Part shown: piece by piece, positions 19,382 to 29,489 of the stretch | How the letters are laid out: each line of letters begins with the position of its first letter | Numbering within the stretch: position 1 is the stretch's first letter | NCBI GenBank assembly: GCA_023431345.1 | Contig: JAEYWK010000054.1 | Span: 5,699-69,698 of the forward strand | Direction: 5' to 3' | Length of the DNA: 64,000 bases | Source: Pseudomonadota bacterium | GTDB lineage: Bacteria > Myxococcota_A > Polyangia > Polyangiales > Polyangiaceae | The notes under the pieces: model-generated | The model's input: only the letters and a program-made list of their open reading frames with translations | The model's database searches: none | Told to the model about the DNA's origin: nothing | Position numbers and translations under genes: made by a program

Positions 19382-20703
19382 CAGACGGCCCCGCAACGCT
19401 GCTCGATTTCAAGCACGGCCGCCATCACCTTTTTGCGCAGCGCTTCCAGACGCGCGGCTGGGATCAGGCTGCGCTGCTTTTTGACGATGCGATCTTCAAT
19501 CTGTCGAAGCTCGGAGAAAGTGAGCTCGAGGTCGCGGCGCGCCTCGTCCGAGAGCAGCTGGCGGCGTTCGATCTCGGCGATCACGAGCTTGGCCGTAGGG
19601 CCTCGCCCCAGGCTCAGACGCTCGCCGAGCAGCTCGAGCGCGGCGCCGCGCAGCTCCGAGAGGCCGAGCGCCGCGTCGGTGCTCGGCGCCGAGAGCACGG
19701 CCACGCGCCCTGAGGGACCGCCCTGCGCCACGAGCGGCTCCGCCGTGACGTAGCGCGGCGTCACGCGCGGCCGCGGGCGAGCCGCGTTCAAGAGCGCCCA
19801 CGCCAAGATGCCCAAGCAGCCGGCACCCCCGAGCACCAGCGGTAGGGGGTCGGGCAGCCCGTGATCGTGCACCTCTTCCAGCGTATCGGTCAGCGCCTGC
19901 CCGAAGTTGGCGAGCGCGCCGCCCCGATCGCCGAATTGCCCCCGCTGCCCGAAGTCGTTGGCGACGAAGTAGAGCTTGCCGCCGCGCTCGCCCCAGCTGT
20001 CGGGCTCCACCAAATAGTTGAGCAGCCCCTCGGCGAACTTGCGGTTGCCCGGGTAGCGCAGCATGAGATTGATGAACGCCGACGGATCGCCCATCGCGAA
20101 CAGGCGGCCGCGGTTGGCGATGATGCCGGTGACGGCCAGCGTCGCGTCCGGCTCGCCGCGCGCGGCGATGCTGAGCACCGGTGTGAGGCTAGGGTGGGTG
20201 AGCGCGGTCGGGTGATTGGTGACCACCGTTTCGACGCTCTGCGTGATCGGGTGCCGATTCTGCTCCTGTCCGGCCACGAGCTGCACCGCGGGCTCCGCCA
20301 ACGCCAAGTTGGGGTTGGCGCGGAGGGTCTTCTCGGGTGTGAGGGGCGCGCGCACGCGAAAGATTTGAAAGCGCGCGAGGAATGCGTCGCCGCTGCCATG
20401 GTCGTCGAGCAGCGCCACGCGGCCACCGGCGCGCAGAAAGGCGCTGAGCTCGGCGTAGTCGAGCGTGGCGAGCGGATGCAAAATCACCACGCCGTCCTTC
20501 GCCGTGAGCTTCGAGTAGTCGAGCGTGGCTGCAATCTCCAGGCGCTCGCGTCCGAGGCGCTTCTTGGCCAGCTCGAACAGCTCGCTGCCGCCCTCCCAGC
20601 TGGTGTCGCTGACTTCGAACGCGGCGTGCGCCGGTCTCGCGCCGAGCGTGAGCCCCCCGGCCAGCCACAAGGAAAACGCCAGCTTCCGTGCGACGCGCAG
20701 CAT
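19381..20703 (-). CDS. DUF4350-type membrane protein
   Basis: About 440 residues from the ATG at 20703; an upstream start at 20757 is also open. It has a signal or anchor (VARKLAFSLWLAGGLTLGARPAHA), then a Rossmann-like region with ILHPLATLDYAELSAFLRAGGRVALLDD, typical of DUF4350. A transmembrane helix lies near the C-terminal third (LPLVLGGAGCLGILAWALL), followed by a basic, helical cytoplasmic tail. DUF4350 genes commonly sit with moxR and DUF58, and this one is coupled to moxR by TGATG. The exact task within the MoxR system is not established. Confidence 0.8.
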
Positions 20704-20920
20704 CACACTCAAACCCGCGGCAGGGCCGGCCGCTCTATCATTCGACGCCGTGGTCAAGACCTGGCCTGCAGCCTACCCCGATGGGGACGCTTCGCGCTAT
20801 TTCGGCCAGCCGCCCGCTTTGGCCCTGCGCTCCGAGCTTGACCTTCCGGCGTTGACGGCTAGATTTCTGACAAGGACCGCGTTTTCACGACGCGTTCCTA
20901 TCGCGAAAGCGAGGCGCACC

Positions 20921-21109
20921 ATGCTTCCTCCCTTCATCATCGACCAAATTCGGCGAAGAGAAGAAGAGGAACGTCGCCGTATCGAGCGGGATCGGCCGCG
21001 CGTCGAGCTGCCGGTCGACGCCTATCGCCCGGCGCCGCAGCCGAAGCGCGACGACGACGAGCAGCAGGATGACCCGGAACGCGGCGTCATCATCATCGAC
21101 CTCGGCTGA
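20921..21109 (+). CDS. Small charged conserved-type protein
   Basis: A 62-residue protein. It starts MLPPFIIDQIRRREEEER, continues with a Pro-rich basic stretch (VELPVDAYRPAPQPKRD), then an acidic DDDEQQDDPE, and ends GVIIIDLG. The pattern LPPFIIxQIRRRE plus a C-terminal hydrophobic IIIDL is, from memory, shared by short uncharacterised proteins in several proteobacteria and myxobacteria. The longer frame upstream looks non-coding, so the ATG at 20921 is preferred. It is divergent from the DUF4350 gene and 43 bp before the first large lipoprotein. Function is unknown. Confidence 0.75.
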   Translation: MLPPFIIDQIRRREEEERRRIERDRPRVELPVDAYRPAPQPKRDDDEQQDDPERGVIIIDLG

Positions 21110-21152
21110 GCTTTGAAAACGCCCCGGTAGCGTTGTACAAGCCTCGGCGCCG

Positions 21153-22682
21153 ATGCGCCGCGTCTTTCCGTTACTTGCTTTCAGCCTGCTCCTGAGCGGT
21201 TGCTTTGGCGCCGGTGAGGGCGTCGAAGTTCCCGTCGAAGAGATCTACTTTCCGGTCGGGCTCGCGCTCGACGCGGACAGCGAGCACCTGTTCGTCGTCT
21301 CGAGCGACTTCGATCTGCAATACAACGGCGGCGCCGTGCAGTCGTACGCCCTCGCGGACCTGGCCGAGCAAGTGGCGCTGCCTTGCTCGAGCGACGCGGA
21401 TTGCGACGGCGCTGCTTGCGACGTCGCCGACGGCCTCTGCGCTCGCTTCGAAGGTGAAGTTTGCTCGGCCGGTGATCGCAGCGCGTCGGAGCGCTTGCTC
21501 TACCCCGGGCGCTGCAAGGCGGTCACCGTCGCGCCGCGCAGCAGCGTGAAGATCGGTGCGTTCGCGACCGACGTCGTGCTCCGGCAGCGACCGGAAGGCG
21601 CCGAGGAGGCAGGCGGGCAGGGCGCGCCCGAGCGCTTGTTCATTCCCGTTCGCGGCGACGCGACGCTGCACTGGATCGACGTGCGCGACGGCGCGCTCGA
21701 GTGCGGGCAGAGCGGTGAGGGAGCCTGCGACGGCGCCCACCGCGCTGGTGACGATCCGGAGGAGAGCTCACGCGAGCTGAGGCTGGCCGCGGAGCCCTTC
21801 GGCATCGACGCCACCGAGAGCGGGCGAACCATCGTCGTCACCAACCAAACGAGCGGCAGCGCGTCTTTGTTCGTCAACGATTGGGAGACGAGCGTGGGGC
21901 CGCGGCTCCGTTTCGCGCTCACCTCCGATCGCATGCCCTCGCGTCCGACCGGAGTCGCCAGCATGCCGCTGCGCAAGCAAGTGGCTGCCGGCCCGTCGGC
22001 GGGCTCTGCCAACGCCGGCGACGATCAGGCCGGCTTCTTGATGACGTTCCGCAACTCGGCCCAGGTCCGCGTGCTGCGCTTTTCGGCCGACCTACCGTCT
22101 TCTCCCGAGCGTGACTTCTTGAGTGACGCGGGGGGAGTGGGCATCGACGCCAACTCGGTCGGCACCGACTCCCGCGGCATCGCCGTCGACGCGTCGGCTC
22201 GCCGCGCGGCCGAGGCGCGCTGCGGCGACGACCAAGCCTGCATCGACCGGGCCGCCCTCGTCTCGCTCGACGTCTACGTGGCCAACCGCTCGCCCGCGAG
22301 CCTGTTGATCGGTCGCACCGCACCGCCGCTCGATCAGCCCTACTTCTTCCAGAGCCTGCCGCTCACGGTCGGCCCCTCGCGCGTGGTCGTGGGCCAGGTG
22401 CGCTCGAGCTCGGGTGAGCTCGAGACGCGCGTGTTCGTGGTGTGCTTCGACTCGCGCCGCATCTTCGTCTACGACCCGCAGCGCTCGCGCTTCGAGGCCG
22501 AGATTTCGACCGGGCGTGGTCCCCACGCCGTTGCCGTCGACACGCAGGCTTCACGCCTGTACGTCGGCCACTTCACGGATTCGTACATCGGAGTCTTCAG
22601 CTTGGATCTCCAGCATCCGCAAACATACGGCACCATGCTCGGCACGCTCGGCGTGCCCAAGCCGCCGAGGGCTTCGAAGTGA
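21153..22682 (+). CDS. Large lipoprotein, propeller-like
   Basis: A 509-residue protein with a clear lipobox (FPLLAFSLLLSGCFG). Short blocks such as FPVGLALDADSEHLFVVSS, FGIDATESGRTIVVTNQ and PHAVAVDTQASRLYVGHFTD recur at intervals. They resemble YVTN/NHL-type beta-propeller blades. A cysteine-rich insert (CSSDADCDGAACDVADGLC) lies near residues 85-105, like a small Ca- or disulfide-stabilised loop seen in myxobacterial surface proteins. The stop overlaps the GTG start of the next lipoprotein by GTGA, so they are co-translated and likely act together at the outer membrane. Confidence 0.8.
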   Translation: MRRVFPLLAFSLLLSGCFGAGEGVEVPVEEIYFPVGLALDADSEHLFVVSSDFDLQYNGGAVQSYALADLAEQVALPCSSDADCDGAACDVADGLCARFEGEVCSAGDRSASERLLYPGRCKAVTVAPRSSVKIGAFATDVVLRQRPEGAEEAGGQGAPERLFIPVRGDATLHWIDVRDGALECGQSGEGACDGAHRAGDDPEESSRELRLAAEPFGIDATESGRTIVVTNQTSGSASLFVNDWETSVGPRLRFALTSDRMPSRPTGVASMPLRKQVAAGPSAGSANAGDDQAGFLMTFRNSAQVRVLRFSADLPSSPERDFLSDAGGVGIDANSVGTDSRGIAVDASARRAAEARCGDDQACIDRAALVSLDVYVANRSPASLLIGRTAPPLDQPYFFQSLPLTVGPSRVVVGQVRSSSGELETRVFVVCFDSRRIFVYDPQRSRFEAEISTGRGPHAVAVDTQASRLYVGHFTDSYIGVFSLDLQHPQTYGTMLGTLGVPKPPRASK

Positions 22683-25648
22683 GAGCCGCGTCGATCGCGG
22701 CCGCCCTGACCCTCGGCGGTCTCGCCCTGTTCGGCTGCTCCGAGCAAGAGACCGTCGCCGAGCTGTTTTCGCTGGCCGCCAGCGAAGACGCCGTCTTCTT
22801 GTGCCGCGACGCGAGCGGCGCCGGTCACCCGTTCTCCGAGTGCCCCGACTACGACGGCAGCGACGACGCCGACCCCAGCAAGCAGCTGTCGGTGTTCGCG
22901 CTGGTGTCGCAGACCATCAGCAACGAAATCGCCGTCATCGACGTCACGAGCGGTCACGTCGTCGACGTCGACCGAGCCACGCCGGGCTACGGCTTCCTGC
23001 GCGTCGGTGGGCGGCCCATCGCCATGGCCGCGACGCCGGGGGGGATGGCGACGTTCGTGACCACGTCGGAGGTCGGTCACCACGGCGTGTTTGCCCTGCC
23101 GACCTCTTGCATCACGGCGCCCCAGGCCGGCGAAGCCGCGCGTGACCTGACGACTTGGCCCGCCTGCCGCTTGCCCTCCGCGCCGGGAGAGATCTCGGTG
23201 GTGGTCGAGCCGGACGGTGACACGGGCGCCTGCGAGCCGAACGAGGATCGGCGCGAAGCGCCCGCCGCTGGCGCCTGCACCGCGGACCTGGCTCAGGAAG
23301 CGGCGGCGGCGGGGGAAGGCAAGCGCAAGCTGATCGTCTCGTTGCCCGACCAGGGCAGGCTCGTCGTGCTCGACGCGCAGGATCTGCTGAACGAGACGCC
23401 TGGCGAGTTCCGAGACTGCCACATCGAAGCCAGCCTCACGCTGCGCGTGGACGTGCCCTCGGGCGTCACGCAGCCGCTGCCGCCCGATTTGCAGCAGAGC
23501 GACGCGTGTGACGACGCCCCCGTGCCGCTCGCGCCGCGGCCCAGCCAGCGCCCCGCGCAGCCGGCCGGCTTCGCGGTCGCTGAAGGCCGGTTGTACGTGG
23601 CCGACACCTCGGCGCCAGTGATCCACGTCATCGATACCGGTAGCGTTTGTGGCCTGAGTGAGCTGCCGTCGCTGCTGCCCATGTCCATGCGGGAGCCGGA
23701 GCGCGTGGTGACGACGCGCAAGGTCGCCGTGAGCCCGCTCACGCCGCTGGGGCGTCGCTACCTCTACGCCATCGACGCGGAGGATCAGCCCGGCGCGAGC
23801 GTGATGGCGTTCGACGTGAGCCCCGGCTCGGTGGATCCGACCCCGATCGTGCGGCCTGGATCGCCCGAGCAGCCCAACGAGAAGCCGGACCGGCTGTCCG
23901 TTGGTTCGTCCGCGCGCGACATCACGTTCGCCTACCGTGACATCCCTTACGTCGACGAGAGCACCGGCGTTGCTCAGTTCGGCACGCTGTGCGACCCGAC
24001 TCCCGCCGTCTCCGCGCGCTCGCCGGCCGGCATGGCTCGACCGAACGACGACTACACGATCGGCGCGCGGCCAGGGCTCTTGCGCGGGCTGTTTGGCTTC
24101 ATCTTGCTGACCAATGGCTCGATCGCCGTGGTCGACGTCGAGGACTTCGACGCGAAGTGCCGGCGCCCCCGCGAGGTCAACCACTCTTCCGAGCCGGACT
24201 TCCGTGGCTGCTCCGCGGATCCGGAGGAGATCATGTCGTACGCGGATCGCGCCGGTGAACGCTTCGTTACCGGCGAGGTGAGCTGCCGCGTGGTCGAGCC
24301 TCACCGTGTCCGACGCGCCACGCTGGCCATCAACGACGCCGACGTCGGGGTGCGAGCGCCGTCACTGCGCGGCTTTCCCCAGCTGACCCTGCCGGACACG
24401 ACCGCCAGCATCGCCGCGCTCGACCGCCCCCGGCTGCTGGGCGTGCCGTTCGTGTCGGAGGGCAAGGTCAGCCCCGCCGACGTGTTCATCGGCTCGACGC
24501 GCTACAGCACCGAGCCTGGCCGAGACGACTCGCTGCCCGTCGACCCCAACAGTCAGGCGTCAGAGCAGCTGCAGGCTTTGAACGCGGTGGTGTTACCGCC
24601 GCTCGAGCCCCGCGCCTACGCCGCGGAGGACAGCGCGGCCGTCACCTACGAGGGCAGCTACGCCGGGGAGCGCACGCAAGGCTTCCTGACGGAGGACGAG
24701 GGCACCTTCCGCTTGGAGGACGAGACGCTGTCGTTCTGCAACGCGGGCGTCTACGACGTGCCGACGATGACCGCCTACGCCTCGCGCGACCTCGGCTTGG
24801 ACGCGGAGGACGCGGCCGCGTTCGCGGAAGAGCACGCTGATCTCGTGCAGATCACGAGCCCTCTCCCCGAGGCCGACGACGCTTACTGGAGCCAAGTCGG
24901 CGGTCGTGAAGCGCGCGAGGAGTGCGAGCGCGTCTTCGGGCCCGAGGACGCCGACGTGCTGAAGGTCGAGCGCGACTTCAAGATCCGCGCCGCCAAATTC
25001 GGCGAGCTGGTGCTGGAGCCCGTCGCCGGTCCGGCCAGGGAGATCGCGGCGACCTGCTTCCCCGCCGCCAACACCTACCGCCTGCGCGCCGGCAAGCACT
25101 GGATCGTCACCCACGGCTCGAGCGGCTTTCGGCACGACGTGATCGAGAGCGGTCCCGAGCGGATCTGTGTCCGCAGCTGCAGCCCGCTGCGGAAGTGGGC
25201 CAAGGGCCGCGTGTTCGAGATCTCGAGCTCGACCTGCCATGCCCCCGGTGAGGACGGGATCGACCCGCTCACGGAGCGCGTCGGCTGCGCGCGGCCGGGC
25301 GAAGTGGCTTGCGTCTACGATCAGCGCGAGAGCAGCCGCGAGGTCGGCTCTGCGGTTCCGCTGGATAGCCCGGCCGCGGCTTGCATCTTCGACGGCATCA
25401 CCGAGCGCTTCGCGCTGTACCGCGGTCGCGAGCCTTCCGTGCGCGACGCCTCGTTCGTTTGGCAGACCGCGGGCGGCTACTCGCCGCTCGTCATGAGCCT
25501 GGCGTCGCTCTCCAGCACCGTCTCGCCGCAGTCGATTCAGTTCTTGCCGCACCCGGAGGTGCTGGCGGTCGTCGACGGCTCGAGCCAGGGCCTGTCTCTA
25601 TTCAGCTTGGACACCTTCGGTGTGACCGAGCCTTCGCCCTTCCAGTGA
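22679..25648 (+). CDS. Very large lipoprotein, propeller-like partner
   Basis: A 989-residue protein from a GTG that overlaps the preceding stop (GTGA). The N-terminus is a lipoprotein signal (RAASIAAALTLGGLALFGCS). Segments such as SNEIAVIDVTSGHVVDVD, GRLYVADTSAPVIHVIDTG and PHPEVLAVVDGSSQGLSLFS suggest propeller blades. Many cysteines in the middle and C-terminal parts point to disulfides. It probably forms an outer-membrane or exported assembly with the upstream lipoprotein. No characterised family was recognised. mutS starts 10 bp later but is unlikely to be functionally connected. Confidence 0.8.
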   Translation: MRAASIAAALTLGGLALFGCSEQETVAELFSLAASEDAVFLCRDASGAGHPFSECPDYDGSDDADPSKQLSVFALVSQTISNEIAVIDVTSGHVVDVDRATPGYGFLRVGGRPIAMAATPGGMATFVTTSEVGHHGVFALPTSCITAPQAGEAARDLTTWPACRLPSAPGEISVVVEPDGDTGACEPNEDRREAPAAGACTADLAQEAAAAGEGKRKLIVSLPDQGRLVVLDAQDLLNETPGEFRDCHIEASLTLRVDVPSGVTQPLPPDLQQSDACDDAPVPLAPRPSQRPAQPAGFAVAEGRLYVADTSAPVIHVIDTGSVCGLSELPSLLPMSMREPERVVTTRKVAVSPLTPLGRRYLYAIDAEDQPGASVMAFDVSPGSVDPTPIVRPGSPEQPNEKPDRLSVGSSARDITFAYRDIPYVDESTGVAQFGTLCDPTPAVSARSPAGMARPNDDYTIGARPGLLRGLFGFILLTNGSIAVVDVEDFDAKCRRPREVNHSSEPDFRGCSADPEEIMSYADRAGERFVTGEVSCRVVEPHRVRRATLAINDADVGVRAPSLRGFPQLTLPDTTASIAALDRPRLLGVPFVSEGKVSPADVFIGSTRYSTEPGRDDSLPVDPNSQASEQLQALNAVVLPPLEPRAYAAEDSAAVTYEGSYAGERTQGFLTEDEGTFRLEDETLSFCNAGVYDVPTMTAYASRDLGLDAEDAAAFAEEHADLVQITSPLPEADDAYWSQVGGREAREECERVFGPEDADVLKVERDFKIRAAKFGELVLEPVAGPAREIAATCFPAANTYRLRAGKHWIVTHGSSGFRHDVIESGPERICVRSCSPLRKWAKGRVFEISSSTCHAPGEDGIDPLTERVGCARPGEVACVYDQRESSREVGSAVPLDSPAAACIFDGITERFALYRGREPSVRDASFVWQTAGGYSPLVMSLASLSSTVSPQSIQFLPHPEVLAVVDGSSQGLSLFSLDTFGVTEPSPFQ

Positions 25649-25657
25649 GACGAACCG

Positions 25658-28255
25658 ATGGCAGCCTCGGCCACGCCGGTGATGCAGCAGCACGCGGCAG
25701 CCAAGCGCGCCCATCCGGGCGCCATCGTCTTCTTCCGGCTCGGTGACTTCTACGAAATGTTCGGCGAGGACGCGGTCGTGGCGTCCAAGCTGCTGGAGCT
25801 GACGCTCACCAGCCGCAACCGCGGCAAGCCGGACGAGATTCCGATGGCGGGCGTGCCCCATCACGCCGCCCACGGCTACATCGCGCGGCTGCTGGAGCTC
25901 GGGCAACAGGTAGCCATCTGCGAGCAGATGGCGGACCCGTCCAAGATCAAGGGCATCGTGCCGCGCGAGGTGGTGCGGGTGATCACGCCCGGCCTCGTCA
26001 CGGACGAGAGCCAGCTGCTCGCGAGCACGAACAACTATTTGTGCGCGATCGAGGTGACGCTCGCGGAGGTCGGCGTCGCCTTGTACGATCTGTCGACGGG
26101 TGAGCTCCAGGCGGGCAGCCTCGCCAACGTGGCGCGGGTGCTGGGCGAGCTGAGCCGCGCTGCGCCCCGCGAGGTATTGGTGGGAGCCGCGGAGGGCGCG
26201 GAGGAGGCGCTCGCGGCGGCGCTGGCGGCGGCCCGGGTCCTGCCTCGCGTCGCCGTGCGCGAAGACGCCGCGCTGGCCGCGGACGACGAGCCGCGCGCGC
26301 TGGTCGAGGTCGAGGCCGACGCGGCCCAGCTGCGCCCCGAGGTGCGGCGCGCCGTGGCGAGGGCGCTGCGCTTCGCGCAGACCTGCCTGCCCCGTGGGCG
26401 CATCCCGGTGCGGCGGGTCGCGCGCTTCGAGCCCGCGAGCACGCTGTCGATCGAGCGCGTCGCGCAGCTGCACCTAGAGCTGACGGAGTCGGTTTCGGGT
26501 AACAAGCAAGCGACGCTGCTCGGCGCCATCGACGAGACCTGCTCGCCCGCAGGAGCGCGCCTGCTGCGGCGGCGTCTGCTCGCTCCGCTCACCGACGTCG
26601 CGCGCATTCGTCGGCGGCACGACGAGGTGGAGCTGTTCGTCGTCCACGCTCGCCTGCGTGAGGACCTGCGCCGAGCGTTGTCCGACGTCGGCGATCTCGA
26701 GCGGCTGAGCGTGCGCGCCGCGCTCGGCGAGGCCACGCCGCGCGATCTGGGTGGGCTCCGCAGCGGCCTCGCCGCGGCCGCTCGCGCCGTAGCGCTGCTC
26801 GAGGGCCAGCGCGACCGCGATCTGCGCGAGGTGCTGGGGCTCGACGCGTCGGCCATCGACACGGCGCCGGAGCTGGCGGCGCTGCTGGCCCGCGCGCTCG
26901 TCGAGCGCCCCTCGCCGCTGTGCAAGCAGGGCGAGATCTTTCGTCCCGAGTTCGACACGGAGCTCGACGAGCTGGACGCCCTGCGCCGACACGGCACCGA
27001 GCGCATGGTGGAGCTCGAAGCGCGGCTGCGCGAGAGCACCGGCATCGCCACCCTCCGCATCCGCTTCACTCGGGTCTTCGGCTGGTACATCGAGGTGAGC
27101 CGCGGTCAATCCGCCAAGGTTCCCGCCGAGTTCAGGCGCAAGCAAACGGTGGCGAGCGGCGAGCGCTACACGCTGCCCGAGGTCGACGAGCTGTCCGACA
27201 AGATCAGCCACGCCGAAGAGCGACACCGCGAGCGCGAGCTTTCGCTGCTGTCCGAGCTGGTGCAGCGAGCGGGCACGGCGGCGCCGCGCATCGCGGCCTT
27301 GTCGGAGCGGCTGGCGGCGTGGGACGTAGCGGCGGCGCTGGCGGATGTCGCTCACCGTCACGACTACGTACGTCCGAAGGTCGACGACTCGGACGTGCTG
27401 TCGCTGCGTGACGCGCGTCACCCGGTGGTCGAGCGGCTCTCCGCGCGCGGCCGCTTCGTGCCCAACGATGTCGAGCTCGACCTCAGCGGCGAGCGGCTGT
27501 GGCTCGTGACGGGCCCGAACATGGCAGGCAAGAGCACGCTCTTGCGGCAGGTGGCGCTGTGCACGATCTTGGCGCAAATGGGCAGCTTCGTGCCGGCGCG
27601 CGCGGCGCGCTTGGGCGTCGTCGACCGCGTGCTCTCGCGCGTGGGGGCGAGCGACAACCTGGCCGCGGGTGAGAGCACGTTCATGGTCGAAATGCGAGAA
27701 ACTGCGGAGATTTTGCGCTCCGCGACGCGCCGCTCGCTCGTCATCTTGGACGAGATTGGTCGCGGCACGAGCACGTTCGACGGCTTGTCCATCGCCTGGG
27801 CCGTCGCCGAATACCTGGACGAAGTGATCGGGTGCCGCGCGCTCTTCGCGACGCACTATCACGAGCTGGTGACGCTCGCCGAGCAGAGCGCCAGCGTCGG
27901 CAGCTACAGCGTGAGCGCGCGCGAGCAGAACGACGACATCGTCTTCTTGCACCGGCTGGTGCCGGGCGCCGTGAGCCGCAGCTACGGCGTCGCGGTGGCC
28001 AAGCTGGCGGGCCTGCCCGAGCCGGTGCTGGCGCGAGCGCGCGCGCTGCTCAGCTCGCTCGAGCGTCGCGACAGCACCGAAGGCGCGCGGCGCGGCAAGG
28101 CCGCGAAGGCGCCTCAGCTCTCGCTGTTCGGCGAGCGCTCGGCGGAGTCTCGCAGCCAAAGCGAGCTGGCCGAGACGCTGCGCGCGCTCGACCTCGATCG
28201 CTTGACCGGCTTGGAAGCGCTGAGCCTGCTGCAGCGGCTCAAGAGCAAGCTCTAG
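25658..28255 (+). CDS. mutS: DNA mismatch repair ATPase MutS
   Basis: An 865-residue MutS of normal length. The mismatch-reading Phe-x-Glu lies in FFRLGDFYEMFGEDA (F32 and E34, near the N-terminus). Walker A is GPNMAGKST (619-627) and Walker B is in VILDEIGRGTSTFDG. The C-terminal FATHYHELVTL is the conserved dimer/ATPase segment. It binds mismatches and small loops and then recruits MutL. No mutL is nearby. Short Ala/Arg-rich expansions between domains reflect base composition and do not disturb motifs. Confidence 0.98.
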   Translation: MAASATPVMQQHAAAKRAHPGAIVFFRLGDFYEMFGEDAVVASKLLELTLTSRNRGKPDEIPMAGVPHHAAHGYIARLLELGQQVAICEQMADPSKIKGIVPREVVRVITPGLVTDESQLLASTNNYLCAIEVTLAEVGVALYDLSTGELQAGSLANVARVLGELSRAAPREVLVGAAEGAEEALAAALAAARVLPRVAVREDAALAADDEPRALVEVEADAAQLRPEVRRAVARALRFAQTCLPRGRIPVRRVARFEPASTLSIERVAQLHLELTESVSGNKQATLLGAIDETCSPAGARLLRRRLLAPLTDVARIRRRHDEVELFVVHARLREDLRRALSDVGDLERLSVRAALGEATPRDLGGLRSGLAAAARAVALLEGQRDRDLREVLGLDASAIDTAPELAALLARALVERPSPLCKQGEIFRPEFDTELDELDALRRHGTERMVELEARLRESTGIATLRIRFTRVFGWYIEVSRGQSAKVPAEFRRKQTVASGERYTLPEVDELSDKISHAEERHRERELSLLSELVQRAGTAAPRIAALSERLAAWDVAAALADVAHRHDYVRPKVDDSDVLSLRDARHPVVERLSARGRFVPNDVELDLSGERLWLVTGPNMAGKSTLLRQVALCTILAQMGSFVPARAARLGVVDRVLSRVGASDNLAAGESTFMVEMRETAEILRSATRRSLVILDEIGRGTSTFDGLSIAWAVAEYLDEVIGCRALFATHYHELVTLAEQSASVGSYSVSAREQNDDIVFLHRLVPGAVSRSYGVAVAKLAGLPEPVLARARALLSSLERRDSTEGARRGKAAKAPQLSLFGERSAESRSQSELAETLRALDLDRLTGLEALSLLQRLKSKL

Positions 28256-28288
28256 CGCCGCTGCGGCAGGCTGGCGCTCGGCTCGGAT

Positions 28289-29368
28289 TCAGCGCTGGAT
28301 GCGCGCGGAGCCGCCCTGAGCGAAGGCGCGCACCTGCTCCGCGGTCGCCATCGTCGTGTCGCCGGGGAAGGTCGTCAGCAAGGCGCCGTGGGCCCAGCCG
28401 AGGTTGACGGCGGCTTGCGCCGACTCGCCGCAGAGTAAGCCGTAGATGAAGCCCGCGGCGAAGCCGTCGCCGCCGCCGACGCGGTCGATCACGTCGAGCT
28501 GGCAGGTGGGCGACTCGTACGTCTCGCCGTCGACCCAGGCGACGGCTCCCCACGTGTGGCGGCTGGTGCTGTGCACCTCACGCAGCGTCGTGGCGACGGC
28601 TTTGATATGAGCATGCTTTTCGACCACCGTGTCGATCATCGAGAAGAAGGCGGTCGGATCGAGCTTCGAGTGCGACTGCACGTCTTGCCCGGCGATGCCG
28701 AGGCCCTTCTGCAGGTCTTCTTCGTTGCCAACGAGCACGTCGACGTGCTCGACGATGCGCCCGATCACCTCCGCCGCCTTTTGCTGACCACCCCACACGT
28801 TCCATAGCTTCTCCCGAAAATTCAGGTCGAAGCTGGTGATGGCGCCGGCCTCGCGAGCGGCCCGCATGCCTTCGATGATGAGCTCACCCGTGCCTTCGGA
28901 CAGGGCCGCGAAGATGCCGCCGCTGTGAAACCAGCGCACCCCACCGCCGAAGATCGCTTTCCAGTCGACGTCGCCGGGCCTGAGCAGCGCCGCGGCTTCG
29001 TTCGAGCGGTTGTAGAAGACGACGGGCGCGCGCACGCCGTGCCCGCGGTCGCTGTAGACAGCCGCGATGTTGGGCCCGTTGACGCCGTTGTGCTTGAAGC
29101 GTTTGTAGAAGGGCTTGACGCCCATCGCTCGCACGCGCTCAGCGACGAGGTCGCCGATGGGGTAGTCGACCATCGCGCTGACGATGGCCGCCTTCATGTC
29201 GAAGGCGTCGGAGAGGTTCGCGGCGACGTTGAACTCGCCGCCGCTGACGTGGAGCTGGCACTCGGTGGCTTTGCGGAACGGGATGAGGCCGGGGTCGATG
29301 CGGTGGACGAGAGCGCCGAGGGAGACGATGTCCAAAGCACCGTCGGGTCGAATGTTGAGGCCAGCCAT
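28289..29368 (-). CDS. PfkB-family sugar kinase (2-keto-3-deoxygluconate kinase-like)
   Basis: A 359-residue ribokinase-fold enzyme. The start SLGALVHRIDPGLIPFRKAT and GGEFNVAANLSDAFDMKAAI form the sugar-binding lid region. The catalytic base motif near the C-terminus is VGGGDGFAAGFIYGLL (usual form: GAGDxFxxG). It transfers phosphate from ATP to a sugar or sugar acid. The GGGDGFAAG form and the AAxLSDAF segment favour a KDG-kinase-type substrate, but this is inference. A 7-bp stem-loop lies in the leader, upstream of an AGGAAA ribosome binding site. Confidence 0.87.
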   Translation of the reverse strand: MAGLNIRPDGALDIVSLGALVHRIDPGLIPFRKATECQLHVSGGEFNVAANLSDAFDMKAAIVSAMVDYPIGDLVAERVRAMGVKPFYKRFKHNGVNGPNIAAVYSDRGHGVRAPVVFYNRSNEAAALLRPGDVDWKAIFGGGVRWFHSGGIFAALSEGTGELIIEGMRAAREAGAITSFDLNFREKLWNVWGGQQKAAEVIGRIVEHVDVLVGNEEDLQKGLGIAGQDVQSHSKLDPTAFFSMIDTVVEKHAHIKAVATTLREVHSTSRHTWGAVAWVDGETYESPTCQLDVIDRVGGGDGFAAGFIYGLLCGESAQAAVNLGWAHGALLTTFPGDTTMATAEQVRAFAQGGSARIQR

Positions 29369-29388
29369 GGTGCTATTTCCTATCGGTG

Positions 29389-29405
29389 TCGCGGCTTTGC
29401 CGCGA
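29389..29405 (-). promoter_or_regulatory. Stem-loop in the sugar-kinase leader
   Basis: TCGCGGC (29389-29395) and GCCGCGA (29399-29405) form a 7-bp stem with a 3-base loop. On the minus strand the stem follows a run of five T and precedes the AGGAAA ribosome binding site by about 8 bases. It could influence translation or mark the end of hrpB transcripts. No riboswitch family was recognised. Confidence 0.35.
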
Positions 29406-29489
29406 AAAATGCGCCCGCGTACTTACGACTTAACACGGCCCCGAGCAACGCTCGGTTTCGAGCACGCTGGCGGCGCTTTCGTGAGCCGC

